In this document: positions 1-9,267 of the stretch, in pieces
Layout of the letters: every line of letters begins with the position of its first letter
How positions within the stretch are numbered: the stretch's first letter is position 1
Source: an uncultured Roseobacter sp.
Lineage (GTDB): Bacteria > Pseudomonadota > Alphaproteobacteria > Rhodobacterales > Rhodobacteraceae
DNA: 64,000 nt
Assembly: GCF_947488185.1 (NCBI RefSeq)
Contig: NZ_CANKYM010000003.1
Location: 632,873 to 696,872 of the forward strand
Reading direction: 5' to 3'
Program-made: the position numbers and the translations under genes
The notes under the pieces: model-generated
The model's database searches: none
What the model saw: the letters and a program-made list of their open reading frames with translations, nothing else
What the model was told of the DNA's origin: nothing

Positions 1-2
1 CA

Positions 3-1325
3 GAGGTGCTGCTGAACCATGGCTATACCGTGCAAGGCTCGGACCTCAAGGCAACGCCGATCACCCGGCGGCTCGAAGAGCTGGGCGCGCATGTCTTTGA
101 AGGGCAGCGCGCCGAGAATATCGCAAATGCCGAGGTTGTCGTGATTTCCAGCGCGATCAAGCCCGGGAACGCCGAACTTGATGCCGCGCGCTCGCAGGGT
201 CTGCCGATCGTCAGACGGGCGGAGATGCTGGCGGAGCTGATGCGCCTGAAATCCAACATCGCGGTGGCGGGCACCCATGGCAAGACCACGACGACCACGA
301 TGGTGGCAACACTGCTCGACGCAGGCGAGTTTGACCCGACGGTGGTGAACGGAGGGATCATCCACGCTTATGGTTCCAACGCGCGGGCGGGTGAGGGCGA
401 ATGGATGGTGGTGGAGGCCGACGAGAGCGACGGCACCTTCAACCGGCTGCCCGCGACCATTGCCATCGTGACCAACATCGACCCCGAGCACATGGAGCAT
501 TGGGGCGATTTCGACACGCTGCGGCAGGGGTTTCTGGATTTCGTCTCCAACATCCCGTTCTATGGGGTCGCCGTCTGCTGCACCGATCATGCGGAGGTGC
601 AGGCGCTGGTGGGCAAGATCACCGACCGCCGCGTCGTGACCTATGGGTTCAATGCGCAGGCCGACGTGCGTGCCACCAATCTCAGCTATAAAAACGGCAT
701 TGCGCATTTCGATGTGGCGCTGCAGGCCGAAGACATTCTGATCGAAGGCTGCACCCTGCCGATGCCGGGGGACCACAATGTCTCCAACGCGCTTTCCGCG
801 ATCGCGGTGGCGCGCCATCTGGGCATGAAGGGCGAGCAGATTCGCGACGCGTTAGCCAAGTTTGGCGGCGTTAACCGGCGCTTCACCCGCGTGGGCGAAG
901 TTAGTGGCGTGACGATCATTGATGACTATGGCCACCACCCGGTCGAAATCGCCGCGGTGCTGAAAGCGGCGCGGCAGGCGACCGAAGGCCGCGTGATTGC
1001 CGTGCACCAACCGCACCGCTACACGCGGCTTTCTGGTCTTTTCGATGACTTTTGTGCCTGTTTCAACGACGCCGACGTAGTCGGCATTGCCGAAGTCTAC
1101 GGTGCCGGGGAGGACCCTATCGAGGGCGCCAGCCGCGATGATCTGGTGGCAGGCCTTATTCGTCACGGTCACCGCCATGCCCGTGCCGTCGTTGGCGAAG
1201 ACGATCTGGAACGGCTGGTGCGCGAACAGGCCCGTCCAGGCGATATGGTTGTCTGCCTCGGCGCCGGTACCATCAGCACCTGGGCCAATGGCCTGCCCGA
1301 CCGTCTGCGCAAAGGGGCCGCCTGA
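3..1325 (+). CDS. murC: UDP-N-acetylmuramate--L-alanine ligase MurC (5' end cut by window)
   Basis: Adds L-alanine to UDP-MurNAc, the first step of the peptidoglycan stem peptide, in the cytoplasm. The Mur-ligase ATP loop GTHGKTTTT is present, followed by the central-domain motifs EADESDGTF and [10 protein letters not shown] and by [10 protein letters not shown] and HQPHRYTR in the C-terminal part. The reading frame is open to the first base. A GTG at 6 is only an internal valine, because full MurC proteins have about 25-30 more N-terminal residues carrying a GIGGIGMSG-type loop, which must lie upstream of the window. The stop overlaps the start of the next gene (TGATG), so translation is probably coupled. 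First gene of the visible dcw cluster. Confidence 0.97.
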   Translation, partial: EVLLNHGYTVQGSDLKATPITRRLEELGAHVFEGQRAENIANAEVVVISSAIKPGNAELDAARSQGLPIVRRAEMLAELMRLKSNIAVAGTHGKTTTTTMVATLLDAGEFDPTVVNGGIIHAYGSNARAGEGEWMVVEADESDGTFNRLPATIAIVTNIDPEHMEHWGDFDTLRQGFLDFVSNIPFYGVAVCCTDHAEVQALVGKITDRRVVTYGFNAQADVRATNLSYKNGIAHFDVALQAEDILIEGCTLPMPGDHNVSNALSAIAVARHLGMKGEQIRDALAKFGGVNRRFTRVGEVSGVTIIDDYGHHPVEIAAVLKAARQATEGRVIAVHQPHRYTRLSGLFDDFCACFNDADVVGIAEVYGAGEDPIEGASRDDLVAGLIRHGHRHARAVVGEDDLERLVREQARPGDMVVCLGAGTISTWANGLPDRLRKGAA

Positions 1326-1573
1326 TGCTGCTTTGGGTCTGCATCGCGTGGGTCTTCGCCTCCGCCCTGGTGGCGATGCTGCCGATGCGCCATCAATACA
1401 TCCCCGGTGTCACCCTTCTGATCGCCGCCCCCTGCCTGATCCTCTGGATCGGCTTTGACGTCAGCTGGTGGGCTGCGGCCCTCGCGCTTTTTGCTTTTGT
1501 ATCCATGTTTCGTAATCCGCTGCGTTATTTTCTGGCCCGGGCCCGTGGCGAAAGACCGGAGATCCCGAAATGA
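1325..1573 (+). CDS. DUF2484 small membrane protein, first copy
   Basis: An 82-residue protein of unknown function with three hydrophobic segments (about residues 1-19, 26-45 and 48-62) and a basic C-terminus (RYFLARARGER), so probably an inner-membrane protein with its C-terminus inside. It fits DUF2484, a family I associate with the murC-murB interval of Rhodobacterales. The start overlaps the murC stop by one base and the end overlaps the next DUF2484 gene by 4 bases, so the three are surely co-transcribed. Location suggests a link to wall synthesis or division, but nothing in the sequence shows a biochemical role. Confidence 0.85.
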   Translation: MLLWVCIAWVFASALVAMLPMRHQYIPGVTLLIAAPCLILWIGFDVSWWAAALALFAFVSMFRNPLRYFLARARGERPEIPK

Positions 1574-1818
1574 GCCTTCCCCTCATTCTGGCCGCGCTCT
1601 GGGCCGTGGTGGCCAATGTACTGGCCATGACCCCCAGCAAGGACCACCATTGGCGCAACGCCTATATGCTGATCGCCATCGGCATTCCGATCGTTGGCTA
1701 TGTCACCTGGCTGCACGGGCCTTGGCTCGGCTTGCTGGTCATGGCGGGCGGGGTGTCGGTGCTGCGCTGGCCGGTGATCTATCTGGGGCGCTGGATCAAA
1801 CGCCGGACCCTGCGTTAG
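1570..1818 (+). CDS. DUF2484 small membrane protein, second copy
   Basis: Another 82-residue protein of the same architecture as its upstream neighbour: hydrophobic residues 3-20, 31-48 and 50-68, then a very basic tail (RWIKRRTLR). The two products have equal length and similar spacing of membrane segments (a WxxxxxxxxLAM/AML motif near residue 20 in each), which suggests an old tandem duplication, though identity is low. ATGA overlap with the preceding gene and a 9-base gap to murB place it inside the dcw operon. Function unknown. Confidence 0.83.
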   Translation: MSLPLILAALWAVVANVLAMTPSKDHHWRNAYMLIAIGIPIVGYVTWLHGPWLGLLVMAGGVSVLRWPVIYLGRWIKRRTLR

Positions 1819-1827
1819 GCTCCCACC

Positions 1828-2745
1828 ATGACAGATATGCCTGACGTCCGTGGCCGCCTGACGCCCAACCGGTCCTTGAGCGATCTGACATGGCTGCGGG
1901 TCGGAGGCCCTGCGGACTGGCTCTTTCAACCGGCGGACCTGCAGGACCTGAGCGATTTTCTGGCCAGTCTGTCACCCGAAATCACCGTCTTCCCCATGGG
2001 TGTCGGCTCCAACCTGATCGTGCGCGATGGCGGGTTGCGCGCCGTGGTGATCCGTCTGGGGCGTGGCTTCAACGGGATCGAGGTGACGGACGGTCTTGTG
2101 ACCGCCGGGGCTGCCGCCCTGGATGCCCATGTGGCGAAAAAGGCTGCGGATGCCGGGCGCGATCTGACATTCCTGCGCACCATTCCGGGCAGCATTGGCG
2201 GGGCGGTCAGGATGAACGCGGGCTGCTATGGCAGCTATACGGCGGATGTGCTGGTGGAGGCGCAGGCCGTGACCCGCGACGGCAAGATCATCACCCTTCG
2301 GCCAGACGATTTGCGCTTTGCCTACCGCCAGAGCCAGGTGCCCAAGGGCTGCGTCCTGACACAGGCCACATTTGCCGCGCCCAAAGGCGATCCCGCAGAA
2401 TTACACGCGCGCATGGCTGATCAGATCGCCAAGCGTGACGCAACCCAGCCAACAAAAGACCGCAGCGCCGGGTCGACTTTTCGAAATCCGGCGGGGTTTT
2501 CCTCCACCGGGCGGGCGGATGACGTGCATGATCTCAAGGCGTGGAAAGTCATTGACGATGCTGGCCTGCGCGGGGCGCAGCTTGGCGGCGCCCAGATGAG
2601 CGAGAAGCACTCCAACTTCCTGATCAACACCGGGGGCGCCACCGCGGCGGATCTGGAAGGATTGGGTGAAGCGGTGCGAAAAAAGGTTTACGCCCAAAGC
2701 GGTATCACGCTAGAATGGGAAATCATGCGCGTGGGCGAGAATTAA
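1828..2745 (+). CDS. murB: UDP-N-acetylenolpyruvoylglucosamine reductase MurB
   Basis: FAD- and NADPH-dependent reduction of enolpyruvyl-UDP-GlcNAc to UDP-MurNAc. The 305-residue product shows the FAD-binding core ([33 protein letters not shown]), the substrate tyrosine motif FAYRQSQ, and GSTFRNP with the catalytic serine, followed by [20 protein letters not shown]. It is a compact type, as usual in alphaproteobacteria. The ATG at 1828 gives MTDMPDVRG; a second ATG at 1837 is possible because no strong ribosome site precedes either. The stop codon TAA lies within the TTAA half-site described at 2742. Confidence 0.96.
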   Translation: MTDMPDVRGRLTPNRSLSDLTWLRVGGPADWLFQPADLQDLSDFLASLSPEITVFPMGVGSNLIVRDGGLRAVVIRLGRGFNGIEVTDGLVTAGAAALDAHVAKKAADAGRDLTFLRTIPGSIGGAVRMNAGCYGSYTADVLVEAQAVTRDGKIITLRPDDLRFAYRQSQVPKGCVLTQATFAAPKGDPAELHARMADQIAKRDATQPTKDRSAGSTFRNPAGFSSTGRADDVHDLKAWKVIDDAGLRGAQLGGAQMSEKHSNFLINTGGATAADLEGLGEAVRKKVYAQSGITLEWEIMRVGEN

Positions 2746-2758
2746 GGGTTCCTTAACC
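2742..2758 (+). promoter_or_regulatory. Candidate CtrA-binding box upstream of ddl-ftsQA
   Basis: TTAA at 2742-2745 and TTAACC at 2753-2758 are separated by exactly 7 bases, matching the alphaproteobacterial CtrA consensus TTAA-N7-TTAA. The site also reads as a palindrome (TTAAGG-GTT-CCTTAA). It overlaps the murB stop and lies about 105-120 bases before the ddl GTG, a sensible place to act on a ddl-ftsQ-ftsA promoter. In Caulobacter, ftsQA and ftsZ are CtrA-controlled; whether this holds here is inference from the motif. Confidence 0.5.
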
Positions 2759-2862
2759 ACGATCCCGCCAGACTGCATGCAAATAAATGACGGTGAACCG
2801 GCGCAAAAGTCGGACCAGAACAACGAGGAACGGGCCCCAGAGGTCTGGTAAAGAGGCACCAA

Positions 2863-3783
2863 GTGGGTCAGTCGAGCAGGACACCCCAACGTGTGGCGGT
2901 ATTGATGGGCGGCCCTTCGGCTGAGCGCGAAGTGTCTCTGTCAAGTGGACAAGCCTGTGCTGCCGCGCTGCGGGGAGAAGGATTTGAGGTGATCGAGGTC
3001 GATGCGGGCCCCGATCTGTGCTCTGTTCTGGCGGAACTCGAACCGGATGCTGTTCTGAACTGCCTGCATGGGCGTTGGGGCGAGGATGGCTGCGTGCAGG
3101 GGCTGCTGGAGTGGATCGGCATGCCCTATTCCCATTCCGGTGTGCTGTCTTCCGCTTTGGCCTTGGACAAACAGCGCAGCAAGGCGGCCTTTGCTGCTGC
3201 AGGCCTGCCGACGGTCCCCAGCATTCTGGTCCCCTCAGCCGAGGTGCGCAGCCGCCATGTCATGCCGCCGCCCTATGTGGTGAAGCCCAACAACGAAGGC
3301 TCGTCCGTCGGCATCTATCTTGTGCATGAAGACAGCAACGGCCCGCCGCAACTGGCAGCGGACATGCCGGAACAGGTGATGGTCGAGGCCTTCGCGCCGG
3401 GCCGCGAGTTGACGACCACCGTTCTGGGGGACCGGGCGCTGACGGTCACGGATATTCTGACCGATGGCTGGTACGACTACGATGCCAAATACAAACCCGG
3501 CGGGTCGCGGCACGTGGTGCCTGCGGACGTGCCGCCTCAGATTTTTGACCTCTGCATGGACTATGCCCTGCGGGCGCACAGCGCGTTGGGATGCCGGGGC
3601 GTGAGCCGCACCGATTTCCGCTGGGATGAAAGCAAAGGCACGGCGGGGCTGATCCTGCTGGAAACCAACACGCAGCCCGGTATGACCGCGACGTCGCTGA
3701 CGCCGGAACAGGCACAGGCCTGCGGCATGAGTTTCGGGCAGCTTTGCGCCTGGATGGTGGAGGACGCTTCATGCGATCGCTGA
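2863..3783 (+). CDS. ddl: D-alanine--D-alanine ligase
   Basis: ATP-grasp ligase making the D-Ala-D-Ala dipeptide for peptidoglycan. The 306 residues show the N-terminal [17 protein letters not shown] substrate loop, [13 protein letters not shown], the ATP-grasp motif [13 protein letters not shown], and the metal and substrate site RTDFRWD followed by [11 protein letters not shown]. The start is GTG at 2863 with AGAGG about 10 bases upstream. The 117-base gap after murB, with a CtrA-like box, suggests a separate promoter. The end overlaps the ftsQ start by 13 bases. Confidence 0.96.
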   Translation: MGQSSRTPQRVAVLMGGPSAEREVSLSSGQACAAALRGEGFEVIEVDAGPDLCSVLAELEPDAVLNCLHGRWGEDGCVQGLLEWIGMPYSHSGVLSSALALDKQRSKAAFAAAGLPTVPSILVPSAEVRSRHVMPPPYVVKPNNEGSSVGIYLVHEDSNGPPQLAADMPEQVMVEAFAPGRELTTTVLGDRALTVTDILTDGWYDYDAKYKPGGSRHVVPADVPPQIFDLCMDYALRAHSALGCRGVSRTDFRWDESKGTAGLILLETNTQPGMTATSLTPEQAQACGMSFGQLCAWMVEDASCDR

Positions 3784-4646
3784 TGTCGCGCAAGCCGGGG
3801 CCTTGCGATCCTGCACCTTCCCGCTGGGCCTGGCGGATGCAGCGGCTGATGCTGACGCCCGCGTTCCTGCTGATGTTGCGTGCAGGCGTGCCGATGGCGC
3901 TCACATTTGGGGCCGCCACATGGTGGCTGTCCGAGGACGCCAACCGCCAGATGATCCGCGACACAGTCGCCGAGGCCCGCGCCAGTTTCGAGACGCGGCC
4001 CGAGTTCATGGTTCAGCTGATGGCGATTGACGGCGGCGACGATGGACTCGCACAGGACATCCGTGAGATCGTGCCGCTGGATTTCCCGATCAGCTCTTTC
4101 GACCTCAACTTGACAGAGATCCGGAACAAGATCGCCGGGCTCGCGCCGGTCAAGACGGTGGGCGTGCGCATCCGTCCCGGCGGGGTGCTGCAGGTCGATG
4201 TCACACCGCGCACGCCGGTTGCCATCTGGCGCAGCCGGGACGGTCTGACCCTGGTCGACATCACCGGCGCGCATTTGGGCAAACTGGACAAGCGCATGGA
4301 TCGGCCTGACCTGCTGGTCATCGCGGGCGAGGGCGCGGAAGGCGACGTGAAAGAGGCGCTCAATCTCTACCGGGCAGCCGCCCCTCTTGGAGTCCGGTTG
4401 CGCGGCATTGTGCGCATGGGTGCGCGTCGCTGGGACGTGGTGCTGGACCGGGATCAGCGGATTCTGCTGCCGGAGCAGGGGGCGGTTGAGGCGCTCGAAC
4501 GGGTGATCGCGCTGGACGCGGCCGAGGATGTGCTCGGGCGTGATGTGGTGCGGGTTGATATGCGCCTTGGCACCCGCCCGACGGTGCAGATGAGCGAACA
4601 AGCAGCCACGTTGTGGTGGGAAATAAAAAAGGTTTCGGGGCAATAG
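3771..4646 (+). CDS. ftsQ: Cell division protein FtsQ
   Basis: Bitopic divisome protein linking FtsB/FtsL to later components. A short cytoplasmic N-terminus is followed by a membrane segment (about residues 37-53, [12 protein letters not shown]), then the periplasmic POTRA domain ([20 protein letters not shown]) and the FtsQ/DivIB beta domain ([11 protein letters not shown], DIxGAHL). ATG 3771 was chosen because GGAGG at 3759-3763 sits 7 bases before it. A longer in-frame start at 3744 would add residues that match the family poorly. This gives 291 residues and a 13-base overlap with ddl. Confidence 0.93.
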   Translation: MRSLMSRKPGPCDPAPSRWAWRMQRLMLTPAFLLMLRAGVPMALTFGAATWWLSEDANRQMIRDTVAEARASFETRPEFMVQLMAIDGGDDGLAQDIREIVPLDFPISSFDLNLTEIRNKIAGLAPVKTVGVRIRPGGVLQVDVTPRTPVAIWRSRDGLTLVDITGAHLGKLDKRMDRPDLLVIAGEGAEGDVKEALNLYRAAAPLGVRLRGIVRMGARRWDVVLDRDQRILLPEQGAVEALERVIALDAAEDVLGRDVVRVDMRLGTRPTVQMSEQAATLWWEIKKVSGQ

Positions 4647-4648
4647 GA

Positions 4649-5983
4649 ATGATGGACTTGTATGAAAGCCAGCGCCAGATGCGCAACATGCGCAAAGCGG
4701 CCATGCAGCGCGGTGTAGTGGCCATTCTGGACGTGGGAAGCTCCAAAATCTCCTGCCTTGTGCTGCGCTTTGACGGCATCGGCGATCTGGGTGAAGAGGG
4801 CGAAATCGGGTCGCTCGCCGGACAGTCACAGTTCCGGGTGATTGGTGCTGCTACCACCCGTTCGCGCGGCGTGCGTTTCGGCGAGATCCACGCCATGCAG
4901 GAGACGGAGCGGGCCATTCGGACCGCCCTGCAGGGCGCGCAGAAGATGGCGGGCATCCGGGTCGATCACGTGATCGCCTGCTTTGCCGGGGCCGATCCGC
5001 GGTCTTACGGGCTCGATGCTCAGGTCGAGCTCGAAGGGAAGGCAGTGGATGAACAGGACGTGGCGCGGGCGCTGGCCGCCTGCGATGTGCCTGACTACGG
5101 CGTGGGTCGTGAAGTGTTGCACGCGCAGCCGGTGAATTTCGCGCTGGATCACCGCTCGGGCCTCAGCGATCCCCGGGGGCAGCTGGGGAATGCGCTGTCG
5201 GTGGATATGCATATGTTGACCGTCGATGGCTCGGCGGTGCAGCACCTGGCGCATTGCATCAAACGCTGCGATCTGGAACTCGCAGGCATCGCCTCGTCGG
5301 CCTATGTCAGCGGCATCGCGGCGCTGGTGGAGGACGAGCAGGAGTTGGGGGCTGCCTGCATCGATCTGGGCGGCGGGGCCACGGGCGTGTCGATCTTCAT
5401 CAAGAAGCACATGATCTTTGCGGATACCGTGCGGATGGGCGGGGATCATGTGACCGGTGACATTTCCATGGGCCTCCAGGTGCCCATGTCCATGGCCGAA
5501 CGGATCAAGACCATGCATGGTGGTGTGCATGCGACCGGTATGGACGACCGTGAGATGATCGAGATTGGCGGTGACACCGGCGATTTCGAACATGACCGTC
5601 GCACCGCCAGCCGTGCCGAGGTCATCGGCATCATGCGTCCCCGTGTCGAGGAGATTCTGGAAGAGGTGCGGGCCCGTCTGGATGCGGCCGGGTTTGATCA
5701 TCTGCCCAGCCAACAGATTGTGCTGACAGGTGGGGGCAGTCAGATACCCGGGCTTGACGGGTTGGCCAGCAAGATCCTTGGGCAACAGGTGCGTCTGGGC
5801 CGTCCTCTGCGGGTGCACGGGCTGCCGCAGGTCGCAACCGGCCCCAGCTTTGCCTCGGTGGTTGGTCTCACACTTTTCGCCGCCCACCCACAAGACGAGT
5901 GGTGGGATTTCGATATCCCGGCGGAACGCTATCCGAACCGGTCACTCAAACGTGCGGTCCGCTGGTTTCGCGACAATTGGTAA
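4649..5983 (+). CDS. ftsA: Cell division protein FtsA
   Basis: Actin-fold ATPase that tethers FtsZ to the inner membrane. Visible motifs are the phosphate-1 loop AILDVGSSKISCLVLR, the 1C-type inserted region, CIDLGGGATGVSIF (phosphate 2) and VLTGGGSQIPGL (adenosine site). The C-terminus (NRSLKRAVRWFRDNW) is an amphipathic basic helix as expected for the membrane-targeting sequence. ATG ATG at 4649/4652 are the plausible starts; a GTG-type start at 4617 or earlier lies inside ftsQ and is less likely. The start is 2 bases after the ftsQ stop, with 444 residues. Confidence 0.94.
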   Translation: MMDLYESQRQMRNMRKAAMQRGVVAILDVGSSKISCLVLRFDGIGDLGEEGEIGSLAGQSQFRVIGAATTRSRGVRFGEIHAMQETERAIRTALQGAQKMAGIRVDHVIACFAGADPRSYGLDAQVELEGKAVDEQDVARALAACDVPDYGVGREVLHAQPVNFALDHRSGLSDPRGQLGNALSVDMHMLTVDGSAVQHLAHCIKRCDLELAGIASSAYVSGIAALVEDEQELGAACIDLGGGATGVSIFIKKHMIFADTVRMGGDHVTGDISMGLQVPMSMAERIKTMHGGVHATGMDDREMIEIGGDTGDFEHDRRTASRAEVIGIMRPRVEEILEEVRARLDAAGFDHLPSQQIVLTGGGSQIPGLDGLASKILGQQVRLGRPLRVHGLPQVATGPSFASVVGLTLFAAHPQDEWWDFDIPAERYPNRSLKRAVRWFRDNW

Positions 5984-6350
5984 GGGCACGGCAATACGAA
6001 TCACGGTGACGTAGCCCATGCGCTATGGTACCTTCCAGACAAGGCCCGCAAGAGGCCCCAAGGCGACCGAGCAGTCGTCAGACATTGTGAGAATTGGCGC
6101 GCGAGTCGCGCATCGGGTGCTTCGCATCCGACCGAATCCCTTACGCGTTTTCTAGTGTTGGTTGCGCGCTGTTGCGCGACATCTTGCCAAAGACTACCGC
6201 TAGCAGGGGTTTGACGCCGTTTTTAGCCCATATTTTGTGTCGAAATGATGTTTTTTACGTGACGCTTCGACGCTCAAAGGGTAGTGTCAGCCCTGAATAG
6301 GCACCAAAAACACCCGTGAATGCGGGGCAGCAGCACAGGCGGATTGTATT
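5984..6350 (+). promoter_or_regulatory. 367-base ftsA-ftsZ intergenic region
   Basis: No convincing gene is present; a 68-codon open frame at 6094-6300 shows no protein-like character. The region holds a small hairpin at 6113-6131 (8-bp stem TCGGGTGC/GCATCCGA with one G-T pair, loop TTC), a direct repeat GTTGCGCG at 6161-6168 and 6171-6178, and an AT-richer stretch from about 6210 with a possible -35 TTGACG (6211-6216). It is therefore probably a dedicated ftsZ promoter with a leader of up to 100 bases. The promoter call is inferred from base composition and position only. Confidence 0.45.
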
Positions 6351-7964
6351 ATGACCCTTACTCTTTCGATGCCCGGACAGGCGGACCTCAGACCTCGTAT
6401 TACCGTGTTTGGCGTGGGTGGTGCCGGTGGCAATGCGGTCAACAACATGATCGAGAAAGAGCTGGATGGCGTCGAGTTCGTCGTGGCCAACACCGATGCG
6501 CAGGCGCTGCAGCAAGCCAAATCCGACAATCGCGTGCAGTTGGGCATCAAAGTCACCGAAGGTTTGGGGGCCGGTGCGCGTGCTTCTGTTGGCGCTGCTG
6601 CCGCTGAAGAGAGCATCGAGCAGATCGTCGACCATCTGGCCGGTGCGCATATGTGTTTCATTACAGCCGGTATGGGCGGCGGCACCGGCACCGGAGCGGC
6701 ACCGATCATCGCGCAGGCTGCGCGCGAATTGGGTGTGCTGACTGTTGGTGTTGTGACCAAGCCCTTCCAGTTCGAAGGCGCCAAGCGGATGCGTCAGGCC
6801 GAAGATGGCGTCGAAGCGCTGCAAAAGGTTGTCGATACGCTGATCATCATTCCGAACCAGAACCTCTTCCGTCTGGCGAATGAAAAAACCACCTTCACCG
6901 AAGCCTTCTCCATGGCGGATGACGTTCTGTATCAGGGCGTGAAGGGTGTGACGGACCTGATGGTGCGTCCGGGCCTGATCAACCTCGACTTTGCCGACGT
7001 ACGCGCCGTGATGGACGAGATGGGCAAGGCGATGATGGGCACGGGAGAGTCAGATGGCGAGGATCGCGCGGTTCAGGCGGCTGAGAAGGCAATTGCGAAC
7101 CCGCTGCTGGACGAAATCAGCCTGCGCGGCGCAAAGGGTGTGCTGATCAACATTACCGGTGGTCACGACCTGACCCTCTTCGAACTGGACGAGGCGGCCA
7201 ACCGCATCCGCGAAGAGGTGGACCCGGAGGCGAACATCATCGTCGGCTCCACGCTGGATACGGACATGGGCGGCCTGATGCGCGTGAGCGTTGTTGCCAC
7301 CGGCATCGACGCAACGGATGTGAACACGGAAATTCCCGTGCCACGCCGGTCTTTGTCGCAGCCGCTGAAACCTGCGGTGGTTGCTGAAGAAGAAGCGCCC
7401 GCGCCAACAGCGGCGGTTATGGCCATGCCAGAGCCGCAGGAAAGTGTTGTAGCAGAGGCAGCCGAAGAGCCGATGCTGTTTGAGTCGCTCGAAGCGGAGC
7501 AGACGGCGGCGGAAGGCAGAGGCGAAGATATTTTTTCTCGCGATGACGACGATGATCTTCCGGCACCAGCCTATCAGCCTCAGGTCGCGGCTTTTGAGCC
7601 CAACCGCGTCGATACGCCAGCGGAACCAGAGGCCTTCGTTGCCCCGCGCGCACCGACACCCGGCACTCCGTCGCCCGAAGCAATGGCCCGCCTGCGCGCT
7701 GCGGCTCAGAAGGCGAGCCCACAGCAGGCTCATCGCCCTGCGGAAGCGCCGGCTGCTGCGCAGGAGGAGCGCCCTCGCTTCGGGATCAATTCGCTGATTA
7801 ACCGGATGACGGGCCATGGTGAAGGCGGTGCACAGCCAGCTCCGCGTCAGCAGCCCCCGGTACAGCAGCGGACAGCAGAACCGGCCCCAATGCCGCAGGA
7901 ACAGGCTGATCCAGATCAGGAACGCATCGAAATTCCCGCGTTTTTGCGTCGCCAAGCCAACTGA
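6351..7964 (+). CDS. ftsZ: Cell division protein FtsZ
   Basis: Tubulin-like GTPase forming the Z ring. The tubulin signature GGGTGTG is at residues 109-115, the N-terminal [13 protein letters not shown] loop at 21-33, and the T7 loop [15 protein letters not shown] completes the GTPase site. After about residue 330 there is a long low-complexity linker rich in Ala, Pro, Glu and Gln (about 190 residues), ending in the conserved peptide [12 protein letters not shown] that binds FtsA and other partners. At 537 residues it is longer than E. coli FtsZ because of the linker, which is usual in alphaproteobacteria. A terminator follows. Confidence 0.97.
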   Translation: MTLTLSMPGQADLRPRITVFGVGGAGGNAVNNMIEKELDGVEFVVANTDAQALQQAKSDNRVQLGIKVTEGLGAGARASVGAAAAEESIEQIVDHLAGAHMCFITAGMGGGTGTGAAPIIAQAARELGVLTVGVVTKPFQFEGAKRMRQAEDGVEALQKVVDTLIIIPNQNLFRLANEKTTFTEAFSMADDVLYQGVKGVTDLMVRPGLINLDFADVRAVMDEMGKAMMGTGESDGEDRAVQAAEKAIANPLLDEISLRGAKGVLINITGGHDLTLFELDEAANRIREEVDPEANIIVGSTLDTDMGGLMRVSVVATGIDATDVNTEIPVPRRSLSQPLKPAVVAEEEAPAPTAAVMAMPEPQESVVAEAAEEPMLFESLEAEQTAAEGRGEDIFSRDDDDDLPAPAYQPQVAAFEPNRVDTPAEPEAFVAPRAPTPGTPSPEAMARLRAAAQKASPQQAHRPAEAPAAAQEERPRFGINSLINRMTGHGEGGAQPAPRQQPPVQQRTAEPAPMPQEQADPDQERIEIPAFLRRQAN

Positions 7965-7983
7965 TCTCTTCACGAATTTGCAA

Positions 7984-8017
7984 GAACGGGTCGCTTTTTT
8001 GCGGCCCGTTTTCTTTT
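7984..8017 (+). terminator. Rho-independent terminator after ftsZ
   Basis: A 9-bp stem ACGGGTCGC (7986-7994) pairs with GCGGCCCGT (8001-8009) with one T-G pair, loop of six T, followed by TTTTCTTTT. It starts 20 bases after the ftsZ stop and separates the dcw cluster from lpxC. Confidence 0.85.
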
Positions 8018-8171
8018 ATAATCAGCATCTTAACGTGGTGCAGGCGCCTTTGTGCCTAAATGTAACAGATGTGTTTCAGTCCGTTGCAAAGATTGAGTTG
8101 AGCCTCATAGGTTCAATCCATAGGTACGGGTTCAACAGGACCGGAGGGTCCGTGGGTTTTGTGGGGCTATT

Positions 8172-9095
8172 GTGCAGACTACGATCAAATCAGCGATCAG
8201 CTTTTCGGGCTGTGGCCTTCATACAGGTCACAAGGCGACGGTCACGATCAGACCGGCGACCGCAGAGCATGGCATCTGGTTTTCCCGCACAGACGTCGCC
8301 GTCGGGGATCGCCTGATCCCCGCACGCTGGGACGCCGTTCTGCGTTCCCCTCTTTGCACAAAGATTCAGAATGCAGCCGGTCTGCAGGTTTCTACTGTAG
8401 AACACATCATGGCGGCACTCGCGGGCTGCGGCGTGCACAATGCGCTGGTGGAAATTGACGGTCCGGAAGTGCCGATCCTGGATGGCTCCGCCGTGCCCTT
8501 CGTGCGCGGCATCATGCAGCGCGGTCTGCGGACACTGCCCGCACCGGTGCGGGCGCTGGAAGTTCTGAAAACTGTGACCGTAACTGATGGCGAAGCATCT
8601 GCAACGCTGGCACCTGCGGACACGTTGCAGATCGACTTCGAGATTGATTTCGCCGATGCGGCAATCGGTCACCAGAAAAAGTCGCTGGTGATGAACAATG
8701 GCAGTTTCGCGCGCGAACTCTGTGATAGCCGCACCTTCTGTCGTCAGGCGGATGTGGACGCGATGCGCGCGAACGGTCTGGCGCTCGGTGGAGCACCTGG
8801 CGAGAACGCGGTTGTTTTCGATGGTGATCGTGTCTTGAGCCCGGGCGGATTGCGGCACATGGATGAACCTGTACGCCACAAAATGCTGGATGCTTTGGGC
8901 GATTTGGCATTGGCCGGTGCACCACTGATCGGGCTGTATACCGGGGTGCGTGCAGGGCACTCTCTGACCAACACGCTGCTGCGCAACCTTTTCGCGACAC
9001 CGGGTGCAGTGCGCATGGTGGTCTGCGACAAGACCGTGGCATCGCGCCTGCCGGGCTACGGCCTGATCTGGGACGAGATTCCAGCCGTCGCCTAA
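8172..9095 (+). CDS. lpxC: UDP-3-O-acyl-N-acetylglucosamine deacetylase LpxC
   Basis: Zinc deacetylase, the committed step of lipid A synthesis. N-terminal ISFSGCGLHTGHKATV, the first zinc motif TVEHIMAALAGCGVHNALVEIDGPEVPILDGSA, and the second metal and catalytic part HKMLDALGDLALAG with H at RAGHSLTNTLLR are all present. At 307 residues it is of normal size. The GTG start at 8172 fits the family N-terminus (MQTT-). A short inverted repeat GGACC-ggag-GGTCC lies shortly upstream. Its own promoter is likely, since a terminator follows ftsZ. Confidence 0.96.
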   Translation: MQTTIKSAISFSGCGLHTGHKATVTIRPATAEHGIWFSRTDVAVGDRLIPARWDAVLRSPLCTKIQNAAGLQVSTVEHIMAALAGCGVHNALVEIDGPEVPILDGSAVPFVRGIMQRGLRTLPAPVRALEVLKTVTVTDGEASATLAPADTLQIDFEIDFADAAIGHQKKSLVMNNGSFARELCDSRTFCRQADVDAMRANGLALGGAPGENAVVFDGDRVLSPGGLRHMDEPVRHKMLDALGDLALAGAPLIGLYTGVRAGHSLTNTLLRNLFATPGAVRMVVCDKTVASRLPGYGLIWDEIPAVA

Positions 9096-9267
9096 CCCGA
9101 TGACGCGCCTCTTCATTCCCGGTGGTGCCTTTTCTCAAGCAAGCTTTATAAGACGTGCGCACACAAAGGGCGCAATGGGCGTTTTGCACGGGAAATTTCT
9201 GTGCTAGGACCTCTCAGAGTTCGCGCAAATTGCGTCGTGCGGGGGTACGGAATAAAGGTGGCAGAGC

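Noticed and set aside
3561..4829. 422-codon minus-strand frame opposite ddl-ftsQ-ftsA
   Set aside because: Low-complexity Arg/His/Pro-rich product opposite three conserved genes; a shadow frame.
6094..6300. 68-codon frame between ftsA and ftsZ
   Set aside because: No family likeness, no suitable ribosome site, and the stretch has promoter-like composition.
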